A stretch of 35,278 bases of DNA from Propionibacteriaceae bacterium (GTDB taxonomy: Bacteria; Actinomycetota; Actinomycetes; Propionibacteriales; Propionibacteriaceae): the NCBI GenBank assembly GCA_030532825.1, contig JAUNKK010000022.1, positions 1 through 35,278 of the forward strand. The letters are read 5' to 3'. The first letter of the stretch is position 1; the number at the start of each line of letters is the position of its first letter. Below, in pieces: positions 24,462-32,500 of this stretch. Both the position numbers and the translations under genes were made by a program. The notes beneath the pieces are model-generated. The model ran no database searches, was not told where the DNA came from, and worked only from the letters and a program-made list of their open reading frames with translations.

Positions 24462-24657
24462 GCTTCGCGGTCTCGTCGTGGATGTGAGCGGCTACCTGCG
24501 TCAGTTTCTCGCGATGCTGGGCGGCGTGGTGGGCGCAGAACAGCAGCTGCCCGCCGCTAGTCAACTCCACGCGCAGATAGGCCTGCGCACCACAGCGGTC
24601 GCAGCGATCCATGGCGGTCAGGGTGGCCATGGCCTGTTCAGTGGCGGTGTTCATCAT
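24451..24657 (-). CDS. DUF7455 small zinc-binding protein
   Basis: A 68-residue protein with a four-ligand metal site: RCDRCGAQAY and LLFCAHHAAQH, then a C-terminal helix with IHDETAKL. This is the actinobacterial DUF7455 pattern, a zinc-ribbon-like protein of unknown function that is often near the topoisomerase genes. Two consecutive ATG codons (24657, 24654) follow an AGGG about 5 nt upstream; either may be used. A longer reading to 24717 runs into the parE promoter region and is unlikely. Confidence 0.85.
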   Translation of the reverse strand: MMNTATEQAMATLTAMDRCDRCGAQAYLRVELTSGGQLLFCAHHAAQHREKLTQVAAHIHDETAKLKG

Positions 24658-24726
24658 GATCGCCCTTCCCTTAAGAGAATTCGGTTTCCTCGGTTCCAAC
24701 GTAGCGCGGCCGTTCAATGTTCCCGG

Positions 24727-24732
24727 TAGCCT
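24727..24732 (+). promoter_or_regulatory. -10 element of leaderless parE gene
   Basis: TAGCCT (TANNNT) is followed by 6 nt and the GTG at 24739, and there is no Shine-Dalgarno. No clear -35. Confidence 0.45.
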
Positions 24733-24738
24733 GTCCCG

Positions 24739-26814
24739 GTGCGCTCAAACCCAGCAACCCACACCCCCCGCGACTACGGAGCCAAGAATCTACTGGTTCT
24801 GGAAGGACTCGAAGCCGTCCGCAAACGACCCGCCATGTACATCGGCTCCACCGATACCCGGGGCCTCATGCACTGCCTGTGGGAGATCATCGACAACGCC
24901 GTCGACGAGGCGCTGTCCGGGTTCGGGGACCTGATCCAGGTCACGCTGCACCGCGACGGATCGGTGGAGGTCAGTGACCGGGCCCGAGGTATCCCCGTCG
25001 ACAAAGAGCCGCGCACGGGCCTCAGCGGCGTCGAAGTGGTCTACACGCGCCTCCACGCCGGCGGCAAATTCGGCAACTCCAGCTACAACGCCACAGGCGG
25101 CCTGCATGGCGTCGGCGCGTCGGTCGTCAACGCCCTCAGCTCCCGCCTCGACGTAGAGGTGGACCGTGAAGGTGCCACATGGGCCATGAGTTTTCGCCGC
25201 GGGGTGCCAGGGGTCTTCGACGGTGACGGACCCGAGGCTCCATTCACCCCAATCTCCGGGCTACGTAGAATCGCCAAGGTGGCTAAAGCCCGCACTGGAA
25301 CCCGTGTCCGGTATTGGAGCGATAAGCAGATCTTCCTGGCCGACGCGGGGCTATCCATCACCCAGCTGCACGATCGCGCCCGGCAGACGTCATTCCTCGT
25401 GCCCGGGCTACGCCTCGAAGTGACTGACGCTCGGGGGGAGGTGCCAACCACCGAGACCTTCCATCACGAGGGTGGCATCGCCGAGTTCGTCGACTTCTTG
25501 GCTCATGACGCGCCCCTAACCGAGGTACTACGGCTTCGCGGCCGCGACTCGTTCGTGGAGACCGTACCTATGCTCGACGACGGGGGCGCGATGACCGCTA
25601 CTGATGTGGCGCGCGACTTGGAAGTCGACATCGCCGCGCGCTGGGGGACCGGCTACGAAACCCAGCTGCGGTCGTTTGTGAACATCATCGCCACCCCCAA
25701 GGGCGGTACCCATGTCACAGGCTTTGAGCGCGGGCTCAGCCGGGCCTTCGTCAAGTCCCTGGACGGCACACGCCTACTCAAGAACGGAGACGAGATCACC
25801 AAGGATGACTGCCTGGAAGGCCTGACCGCTGTCGTCACCGTCCGCTTGGCCGAGCCCCAGTTCGAGGGACAGACCAAGGAGGTGCTGGGCACCCCGCCCG
25901 TCCAAAAGCTGGTGGCCCGTATCGTGGAGGCGGAATTCACCGAGTTCCTGACCAGTTCCAAGGCTGCCACCAAGCAGGTGGCCCGCTCCCTCATGGAGAA
26001 GGTCGTCAACGCCTCTCGGGTCCGAGTCCAGGCCAAAGCCCATCGGGAAAACCAGCGCCGCAAGAACGCGCTGGCATCGTCGTCGTTGCCGCCGAAACTC
26101 AAGGACTGTCGCAGCGCCGACGGGGAACTGAGCGAGTTGTTCATCGTTGAGGGAGACTCAGCGCTTGGGACGGCCAACACGGCCCGGAACTCGGAGTTCC
26201 AGGCGCTGCTGCCCATCCGGGGCAAGATTCTCAATGTGCAGAAGGCCTCCGTGGGCGACATGCTGAAGAACGCGGAGTGCGCCGCCATCATCCAGGTGGT
26301 CGGCGCCGGCTCCGGGCGTAGTTTCGAGGCGGACGCCGCACGCTACGGCAAAGTCATCTTCATGGCTGATGCCGACTCCGATGGGGCTCACATCCGCTGC
26401 CTTTTGGCGACGCTGTTCTTCCGCTACATGCGGCCCCTTGTGGAAGCGGGACGGGTGTATTCGGCGGTTCCACCGCTGCACCGGTTCGAGCTCATCAACC
26501 CGAAACGGGGCATGGAGAAGTACATCTACACCTACACGGATGGCGAATACCAGCGCAAGGCTGCTGAGCTGACGAAGAAGGGCATCCGCTTCAAGGAACC
26601 GCAGCGTTACAAGGGCCTAGGTGAGATGGACGCCCGCCAACTGGCCGAGACCACCATGGACCCGCGTCACCGCACATTGCGGCGCCTGACCGTGGATGAT
26701 GCCCAACGGGCCGAGCAGGTGTTTGAGATGCTGATGGGCAACGAGGTCGCCCCGCGCAAGGAGTTCATCGTTGCGGGCGCCTACGCGCTCCAGGCCGACC
26801 GAATCGACGTGTAG
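24739..26814 (+). CDS. parE: DNA topoisomerase IV subunit B (ParE)
   Basis: A 691-residue type IIA topoisomerase ATPase subunit. GHKL motifs: LEGLEAVRKRPAMYIGST, EIIDNAVDEA with the catalytic Glu, DRARGIPVD, and the ATP-lid segment TGGLHGVGASVVNALS. The TOPRIM domain has VEGDSALG at about residue 470 and the metal-binding DADSDGAH; YKGLGEMDA is near the C terminus. Length and the absence of the large gram-negative insertion fit both actinobacterial GyrB and ParE. The opposite-strand A subunit nearby instead of an adjacent gyrA supports ParE. It relaxes and decatenates daughter chromosomes. The GTG start is set by the leaderless -10. It is convergent with carbonic anhydrase at a gap of 4 nt. 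Confidence 0.9.
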   Translation: MRSNPATHTPRDYGAKNLLVLEGLEAVRKRPAMYIGSTDTRGLMHCLWEIIDNAVDEALSGFGDLIQVTLHRDGSVEVSDRARGIPVDKEPRTGLSGVEVVYTRLHAGGKFGNSSYNATGGLHGVGASVVNALSSRLDVEVDREGATWAMSFRRGVPGVFDGDGPEAPFTPISGLRRIAKVAKARTGTRVRYWSDKQIFLADAGLSITQLHDRARQTSFLVPGLRLEVTDARGEVPTTETFHHEGGIAEFVDFLAHDAPLTEVLRLRGRDSFVETVPMLDDGGAMTATDVARDLEVDIAARWGTGYETQLRSFVNIIATPKGGTHVTGFERGLSRAFVKSLDGTRLLKNGDEITKDDCLEGLTAVVTVRLAEPQFEGQTKEVLGTPPVQKLVARIVEAEFTEFLTSSKAATKQVARSLMEKVVNASRVRVQAKAHRENQRRKNALASSSLPPKLKDCRSADGELSELFIVEGDSALGTANTARNSEFQALLPIRGKILNVQKASVGDMLKNAECAAIIQVVGAGSGRSFEADAARYGKVIFMADADSDGAHIRCLLATLFFRYMRPLVEAGRVYSAVPPLHRFELINPKRGMEKYIYTYTDGEYQRKAAELTKKGIRFKEPQRYKGLGEMDARQLAETTMDPRHRTLRRLTVDDAQRAEQVFEMLMGNEVAPRKEFIVAGAYALQADRIDV

Positions 26815-26818
26815 CCGA

Positions 26819-27307
26819 TCAGGCCAGCTGTTCCAGAAGCCCGGTGTCCACGTCGTACATGAAGCCGCCGACTTCGGCGTGGTCCTTGAGCAGCGGATGC
26901 GAACGAACCGCCGCCACATCCTGTTTCAGACGGCTCAACTGGTCCGGGTTGGCGCCAAAGCTCAGCCACGTGGCGTCTAGACCGCTGCGCTCCGCGATCG
27001 ACTGGTGCAGGGACTCATCCGTCCCAGCCATGGCGCAGCGGGTATGGGGGATCAGAAGGATGCGGGTCACCTGCAACAACTGGACGGCTAGAACGAGCCC
27101 AGTCATCGTCCACGGTGCTACCCAGCCGCCGGGGGAACGCAGAATCTTCGCGTCCCCTGGCCCCAGCCCAACCATGGGCAGCGGGTCGATGCGGGAGTCC
27201 ATGCACGTGACAATCGCGACCCCGGCTTGAGCGATTCCGCTGACTCCTTGGCGTGTGAAGGCCGCAGCGTAATCACGGTTGGCGGCTAGCAGGTCGTCGA
27301 AGCTCAC
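26819..27307 (-). CDS. Beta-class carbonic anhydrase
   Basis: A 162-residue protein likely to interconvert CO2 and bicarbonate. The zinc ligands and dyad are visible: VTCMDSRID (Cys plus Asp-Arg pair) and IPHTRCAM (His and Cys). The usual RNAGG reads RSPGGWV. The C-terminal GGFMYDVDTGLLEQL is typical of a short actinobacterial branch of the family. Catalytic activity is plausible but untested for this branch. Its ATG overlaps the parC stop as ATGA, so it is translated with parC, an unexpected partnership. Confidence 0.9.
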   Translation of the reverse strand: MSFDDLLAANRDYAAAFTRQGVSGIAQAGVAIVTCMDSRIDPLPMVGLGPGDAKILRSPGGWVAPWTMTGLVLAVQLLQVTRILLIPHTRCAMAGTDESLHQSIAERSGLDATWLSFGANPDQLSRLKQDVAAVRSHPLLKDHAEVGGFMYDVDTGLLEQLA

Positions 27308-29733
27308 GGGAGCGTATCCTCTCCTGCTTCACGGGCCCCAAGGGCGGTGACTGGCCGTGCCAAGGCCACACCTGAGCCGTCGCGGCGCGGGTTCGGCGCG
27401 GGCAGGTCGACGGGTTCGCCTTGAGCAGTCGCGGCCACCACATGGCCTCCGATCGCCGCCGCGATCAGGGAGTTTTCGCCCTTCAAGAAGCGCTGGCAGC
27501 GCACCCCGCCTGTGGCTCGGCCCTTCGTCGGGTACTCGGCCAGTGGGGTGACTTTAGCGCCCCCGGTGCCCTGTCCAAACAGGGATTCCGGCGCCCGGGC
27601 GATGGTGGCAACGAAGTCACGCTCCGGGTCAGCACCACCGAAGAACAGCACCTCCGCTTCGGGCGCCAACTTGATGCCGGCGACACCGCCCCCTAGACGA
27701 CCTTGTGGACGCACCAGATCGGCGGAGAAATGCAGCAGCTGGGCATCCGTGGTGATGAACGCCACGTTCGGGGCCGTCAACTCGACGGCGCCCACCACCT
27801 CGTCCCCGTCATCAAGGCGGATTACATCCCACGAGTCCTTACCGATCACTTCGGGATTGACGCGCTTGACGACTCCCCGGCGGGTGCCTAGGGCCAGCCC
27901 TGGGCTGTCCGGCGCCAACGACGTGAGCCCAACCACGCGCTCGTCCCCTTCCAAGGGCCACAACTCGATAATGGGGGAGCCTCCCTGCAAATTGGGGGCG
28001 GTGGCCGTCAGCGGCACGGTTGGAAGCTCAATGGCGCGGGCCCGAAGCAGGCGGCCGGTATGGGTGATGACCCCAAACTCAGCGTGGGACGTGACCTTGA
28101 TAGCGGCCGCGATCGCGTCATGGCGGGCGCGGCGACCGCCACTCGGCAGGGGACCGGCCGAGTCCGTACGGGCGACTCGGCCCGTTGTTGACAGCAGCAC
28201 CCAACAGGGCTCGTCTGGCACCTCCAGCGGGCCGGTGTGCTTCACGACCCCATCAGAGGCCAGCAGAACGGTGCGCCGTGGGGTCCCAAACTGCCTCGCC
28301 ACCTCGTCGAGCTCAGAAGCCACCAGGTCGTTCAGGACGTCGTCGCGTTCCAGCACCAGCCGTAACCCAGAGATTCGCTCTGCCAGCTCGTCGGCCTCAG
28401 CCGTCAACTCCAGCGTGGAGTACTTCGTGAGCCGCCGCAACTGCATGTCCAGGATGTAGTTTGCCTGCATTTCGTCCAGATTGAGGGCTGCCATGAGGCG
28501 TGCGCGAGCTTCAGCAGCATCCTCACTGGATCGCACGATGGCGATCACCTGATCAATGTCGGCGATGGCCAACAGCAGCCCTCGTACCAGGTGCAGGCGC
28601 TCCTCAGCCTTCCCGAGCCGGTGCCGGGTGCGCCGGACCGTCACCTCAACGCGGTGGTCTAGGAACACCTCCAAAAGATCCTTCAAACTCAGGGTCCGAG
28701 GCTGCCCCTCCACGAGTGCCACCGCATTGATGGCGAAGCTGTCTTCTAGTTTCGTGGTTCGGTATAGCTGCTCCAGCAGCGCCTCAGGGTTGATGCCATT
28801 CTTGACCTCAATCACCAAGCGCGTGCCGTTGGCCAGATCTGTGAGGTCCTTGACATCGGCGATCCCAACGAGTTTGCGTGCTTCAACGCCCTTTTTGATC
28901 TGCTCAATGATCTTCTCCGGGCCAACCAGATAGGGCAGTTCGGTGACGACGATACCCCGCCTCCGGGCGCTGACCTGCTCAATCGTGGCCTTGCCACGTA
29001 GCCGAAAGGTGCCACGCCCCGTGGCATAGGCGTCTTTGATCCCGTCGAGGCCAATGATGCGCCCACCCCCCGGAAAGTCAGGTCCGGGGAGGTGCCGCAT
29101 CAGGTCTTCAAGCGTGGCTTCCCGGTTGCGCAGCAGAACCTTGAGAGCCGCCACTACCTCTCCCAGGTTGTGGGGCGCGATGTTCGTCGCCATGCCGACG
29201 GCGATGCCGGCGGTGCCGTTGACCAGCAGGTTGGGGATAGCCGCGGGCAGCACCTCAGGTTCACTGTCTTTGCCGTCGTAGTTCGGCCGGAAATCCACAA
29301 CATCTTCGTCGAGACCGGCTGTCATGGCAACTGCCGGGTGCGCCATCCGACACTCGGTGTAGCGCATGGCCGCTGGCCCGGCGTCGAGGGAGCCAAAGTT
29401 ACCGTGGCCATCTACCAGCGGCAGACGCATCGCCCACGGCTGGGCCATCCGCACGAGCGCATCGTAGATCGCTCCGTCGCCGTGTGGGTGCAGTACGCCC
29501 ATCACCTGCCCGACGACGCGGGCGCACTTGACATGCCCCTTCTCCGGGCGGACGCCCATGTCGTCCATCGAGAACAGGATGCGTCGCTGGACGGGTTTGA
29601 GGCCGTCGCGCGCGTCGGGCAGTGCGCGCGAATAGATGACGGAGTAGGCGTACTCGAGGAAGCTGGATTCCATCTCCTCGGTCACGTCCACATCCAGGAT
29701 GTGCTCTTCGAACTCCTCGGTGGTGCTCGCCAT
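27304..29733 (-). CDS. parC: DNA topoisomerase IV subunit A (ParC)
   Basis: An 809-residue breakage-reunion subunit. The N terminus includes YAYSVIYSRALPDARDGLKPVQRRILFSM and HPHGDGAIYDALVRMAQ (quinolone-pocket region), with the catalytic Tyr125 in AAMRYTECRM. A coiled-coil neck and a C-terminal beta-pinwheel follow. A canonical GyrA box (QRRGGKG) is not visible, which favours ParC over GyrA; the nearest text is SGGRRARHD. It pairs with ParE encoded on the other strand. It starts 8 nt after the App1-like gene stop and ends overlapping the carbonic anhydrase gene, so all three form one operon. Confidence 0.9.
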   Translation of the reverse strand: MASTTEEFEEHILDVDVTEEMESSFLEYAYSVIYSRALPDARDGLKPVQRRILFSMDDMGVRPEKGHVKCARVVGQVMGVLHPHGDGAIYDALVRMAQPWAMRLPLVDGHGNFGSLDAGPAAMRYTECRMAHPAVAMTAGLDEDVVDFRPNYDGKDSEPEVLPAAIPNLLVNGTAGIAVGMATNIAPHNLGEVVAALKVLLRNREATLEDLMRHLPGPDFPGGGRIIGLDGIKDAYATGRGTFRLRGKATIEQVSARRRGIVVTELPYLVGPEKIIEQIKKGVEARKLVGIADVKDLTDLANGTRLVIEVKNGINPEALLEQLYRTTKLEDSFAINAVALVEGQPRTLSLKDLLEVFLDHRVEVTVRRTRHRLGKAEERLHLVRGLLLAIADIDQVIAIVRSSEDAAEARARLMAALNLDEMQANYILDMQLRRLTKYSTLELTAEADELAERISGLRLVLERDDVLNDLVASELDEVARQFGTPRRTVLLASDGVVKHTGPLEVPDEPCWVLLSTTGRVARTDSAGPLPSGGRRARHDAIAAAIKVTSHAEFGVITHTGRLLRARAIELPTVPLTATAPNLQGGSPIIELWPLEGDERVVGLTSLAPDSPGLALGTRRGVVKRVNPEVIGKDSWDVIRLDDGDEVVGAVELTAPNVAFITTDAQLLHFSADLVRPQGRLGGGVAGIKLAPEAEVLFFGGADPERDFVATIARAPESLFGQGTGGAKVTPLAEYPTKGRATGGVRCQRFLKGENSLIAAAIGGHVVAATAQGEPVDLPAPNPRRDGSGVALARPVTALGAREAGEDTLP

Positions 29734-29741
29734 GGGTGCGA

Positions 29742-30782
29742 TCAGTTCTCCTCAAGCCGGATCAACGGCCGTAGCTTATCCGCTAGTCCATCCCCGTCCG
29801 GGGCGCGAACCTCCGGGGCGGTATCAGGGGTCCACTCCCAGGTGTCTGGCGTCTCAGTCAGAGTACCGTGGGCCAAGGCGTGTTCGCCGGGCGTTAGCTG
29901 TCGGATGGCCCGGACCCGGACATGATCCGGCTGAAGTGCCGCGAACTCCGCATACAGATCGGGATCATGCTGCCCATCGTCGCCAACCAACAGCCACCGG
30001 ATGTTTGGTAGGTCACGGGCCAGTTCCCGCAGGCATGTGCGTTTGTGGTGTGCACCGCTGCGGAACCAACCCGTGTTGGTCGGTCCCCAGTCGGTGAGCA
30101 GAAGGGCCCCTGGTGGAAACCCGTGGCGCTGCAGGAAACGGGTAACCATCGGGTAGGTGTTCCAGGCCCCGGTCGAGACAAAGATCAGGGGAGCACCCGG
30201 ATGGGCGGCGATGAGTTGCTGGTACAACCTTGACATTCCGGGGACAGCTTGCCGGGCCTGTTCCGTAAGGACAAAAGAGTTCCAGGCCGCGACCAGGGGT
30301 CGTGGCAGCCAGGTCGAGAGGATCGTGTCGTCGATGTCTGAGACGATTCCGAAGGTCTGGTTCTCGTCGATCACATGGATGGGCGCCCAGCTAGAGGCTC
30401 CGCCTTCCCCGTCGATCCTCACTTGATGCCAGCCGACAGGTAGACCATGGTCACGAATCCGAACGTCGATGTAGCCGCCGCGGTCCGTGCGCACGGGCAC
30501 GCGTAGGTCGCCAATAACCACCTCGGCTTGTGCAGCCATCTTCTCCACCGCGATGAAATTCCGCCAGCCGCGACGATTGAGAAGGTCCGTCGCCGCCTGC
30601 ATGATGCCTACCTGCTTCGGTGGACGCAGCACGATTCGGGCGAGGACACGCACCTGCCTGGTGGTGCCGAACCCCGTGAAGGCGATGATCGACTCCTGCC
30701 ACCCCCGGCGCAGCAGCAACCGGTTGAGCGCCTTGTTGAAACGGTCCTCAATGCGAGCGGCGAAGAAGGGGCGGGACTTCAT
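29742..30782 (-). CDS. App1-like phosphatase (DUF2183)
   Basis: A 346-residue protein of the App1 family. An N-terminal beta-rich domain (about 30-140) is followed by a HAD-like catalytic domain with GIVSDIDDTIL (DxDxT nucleophile motif, about residue 150), VSTGAW, and WLLVGDDGQHDPDLY. Yeast App1 is a phosphatidate phosphatase; bacterial substrates are unknown. No signal peptide or membrane segment is seen. Two possible substrate classes are phospholipid head-group phosphates and other phosphomonoesters. It is first in the operon with parC and the carbonic anhydrase gene. Confidence 0.9.
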   Translation of the reverse strand: MKSRPFFAARIEDRFNKALNRLLLRRGWQESIIAFTGFGTTRQVRVLARIVLRPPKQVGIMQAATDLLNRRGWRNFIAVEKMAAQAEVVIGDLRVPVRTDRGGYIDVRIRDHGLPVGWHQVRIDGEGGASSWAPIHVIDENQTFGIVSDIDDTILSTWLPRPLVAAWNSFVLTEQARQAVPGMSRLYQQLIAAHPGAPLIFVSTGAWNTYPMVTRFLQRHGFPPGALLLTDWGPTNTGWFRSGAHHKRTCLRELARDLPNIRWLLVGDDGQHDPDLYAEFAALQPDHVRVRAIRQLTPGEHALAHGTLTETPDTWEWTPDTAPEVRAPDGDGLADKLRPLIRLEEN

Positions 30783-30790
30783 GGTCGTTC

Positions 30791-30796
30791 AATTTA
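30791..30796 (-). promoter_or_regulatory. -10 element of the App1-parC operon
   Basis: TAAATT on the minus strand fits TANNNT, 8 nt before the ATG at 30782, so the mRNA leader would be absent or 1-2 nt long. It lies in a 30-nt divergent intergenic region. Confidence 0.4.
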
Positions 30797-30800
30797 GTGG

Positions 30801-30806
30801 AAGAAT
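30801..30806 (+). promoter_or_regulatory. Possible -10 element of DUF5998 operon
   Basis: AAGAAT matches two of three key -10 positions and is followed by 6 nt and the GTG at 30813. It overlaps the region upstream of the divergent -10, so the two promoters would compete. Confidence 0.3.
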
Positions 30807-30812
30807 GGCCAG

Positions 30813-31391
30813 GTGATTCCACAGTCGCCTGAGGCATCCTTGGCCAGCAACCTGAAACGGGAGGTAGAGGACTGCCGATTTTTCCCGGAACTTGTCTGGG
30901 CAACGCTGTCGAGCGCTGTGGCAGACCAGGAGATGATCGGCTACCTGGTGCACCACGAGGCTAGTTTCGCTACCGGCGACTTGCAGCGACACCTGACCGT
31001 CTTAGTACTCACCGCCAGGCAACTCATCATCAGCCACACAGACGAGCAAGATGCGGGTGACCCGAACCGCGCCATCACCAGTGCCGAGGTGATTGCGCTT
31101 CGGGCTATCCACTCGGCCGTGGTAACCCGCTCTATTCAACACCCCCAGAGCTACCCGAGTGCGGGCTCTCAATTGGCAGAGGCTTGGCTCACCCTGGCTT
31201 GGGGGGCAGCGTCACGCCTAGAGGTGGGGCCTGCAACCTGCGACGATCCGCAGTGTGAGGCTGACCACGGTTGGACCGGGGTCTCAATGCCAAACGACCT
31301 CACTGTCCGCATGAGTCCCGCCGGGGATGGCTGGCCCAGCGTCGAGAAGCTGATTGCCTTCGGTACCCTCCTGCAGGGGTACATCGGATGA
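30813..31391 (+). CDS. DUF5998 family protein
   Basis: A 192-residue cytoplasmic protein with the family layout: LKREVEDCRFFPELVWATLSSAV, a HHEASFATGDLQRHLTVLVLTARQLIISHTDE beta-sheet core, then EVIALRAIHSAVVTR, LTLAWGAASRLEVGPATC, a CDDPQCEADHGW cysteine segment, and DLTVRMS before the end. The function is unknown. It is the first gene of a four-gene run with overlapping ends; the next gene starts at ATGA in its stop. Confidence 0.9.
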   Translation: MIPQSPEASLASNLKREVEDCRFFPELVWATLSSAVADQEMIGYLVHHEASFATGDLQRHLTVLVLTARQLIISHTDEQDAGDPNRAITSAEVIALRAIHSAVVTRSIQHPQSYPSAGSQLAEAWLTLAWGAASRLEVGPATCDDPQCEADHGWTGVSMPNDLTVRMSPAGDGWPSVEKLIAFGTLLQGYIG

Positions 31392-32500
31392 GTGAATTCG
31401 TGCTGCCAGACTACAGTGGCGTGTGCCTGACGAACCTACTGCCCAGCATCGAAGCACAGCTGACGGGGCAGACGCCGATCATCGAGATTCCTAGGGCATC
31501 GCGGTACGTCGTGTTGCTGGTGGACGGGCTGGGATGGGAAGTCGTAGCAACCCACGCGGCCGACAGCACGTTGTTTGCTCCTGGCCTGAAGACGGCGCAG
31601 CGCCTGACTTGTGCGATCCCATCAACTACGGCTACGTCCCTGAGTGCGATCGGCTGCGGGCTGACGCCCGGACAACACGGAGTGGTCGGCTACTCGTTCC
31701 TTGATCCGCAGGCCGACCAGATTGTGAATGCCCTGACCTGGGAGGGAGGACCACAGGACATTCCCGGCTTCGCCTGCGCCCCCACCTACTATCAGCGGCT
31801 GCGCGCCCAAGGCATCACGAGCGGGTGCGTGAGTCTGGCCCGATTTGCCAGCAGCGGACTGCAGCAGCTGGCTTTTTCCGGTGCCGAGCATTTCGGTATT
31901 CGGGATGAGCAGGACATTGCGGCCTTCGTGGACTTGGTGATGCAGGCCGTTAACGACCATGAATTGACCTACGCCTATGAGCGGCTGCTCGATCATGAAG
32001 GCCATGCGTACGGGCTCGGGAGCTGGCAGTGGCTTGGCGCGCTGGGCAAGGCCGAGGATCTTGTGCTGGCCCTGACCGATGCGCTGCCGAACGATACCTG
32101 CCTCCTCGTAACAGGTGACCACGGCATGATCAACGTCCCCAGCCGTCACCAGATCGTCGTTGAGGAAAGCCAGCAGCTTCAGGGCGCCCGGTTGGTGGGG
32201 GGGGAACCCAGGCTACGCCAGCTTTACACCGACCAGCCCGCTGAATTGGCTCGCTCCTGGGCGGCACACCTGGGGGAGCGTGGCGAGGTGTGGCTGCGCG
32301 ACGAGGCTGTAGAGGCTGGCTGGTTTGGGCCTATCACGGACCGCGTTCGCCCACGGATCGGCGATGTGCTCGTGGCCATGCGCGGCGATTGGGCCGTTCA
32401 CACCCGAGCTCTGCCGCGCGAGTTCGGTCTGGTGGGGCAACACGGTTCCCTTACCGCCGCAGAGATGTACGTCCCGCTGTACAGCTACGGTGCCCGCTGA
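31388..32500 (+). CDS. Alkaline phosphatase superfamily phosphodiesterase
   Basis: A 370-residue protein of the nucleotide pyrophosphatase/phosphodiesterase type. Metal ligands and nucleophile: VVLLVDGLGWE (Asp), IPSTTATSLSAIG (Thr nucleophile), PGQHGVVGYSF, LDHEGHAYG (Asp and His), and VTGDHGM (Asp-His). The C-terminal His lies in GQHGSLT. All are present, so it should be active; candidate substrates are nucleotide or sugar-nucleotide phosphodiesters. It has no signal peptide, so it acts in the cytoplasm. It starts within the DUF5998 stop (ATGA) and ends TGATG into the glycosyltransferase. Confidence 0.9.
   Translation: MSEFVLPDYSGVCLTNLLPSIEAQLTGQTPIIEIPRASRYVVLLVDGLGWEVVATHAADSTLFAPGLKTAQRLTCAIPSTTATSLSAIGCGLTPGQHGVVGYSFLDPQADQIVNALTWEGGPQDIPGFACAPTYYQRLRAQGITSGCVSLARFASSGLQQLAFSGAEHFGIRDEQDIAAFVDLVMQAVNDHELTYAYERLLDHEGHAYGLGSWQWLGALGKAEDLVLALTDALPNDTCLLVTGDHGMINVPSRHQIVVEESQQLQGARLVGGEPRLRQLYTDQPAELARSWAAHLGERGEVWLRDEAVEAGWFGPITDRVRPRIGDVLVAMRGDWAVHTRALPREFGLVGQHGSLTAAEMYVPLYSYGAR

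Noticed and set aside
29092-29925. 277-codon + strand frame antisense to parC
   Set aside because: Covers the ParC active-site region in reverse; the translation has no recognisable family and mirrors codon bias.
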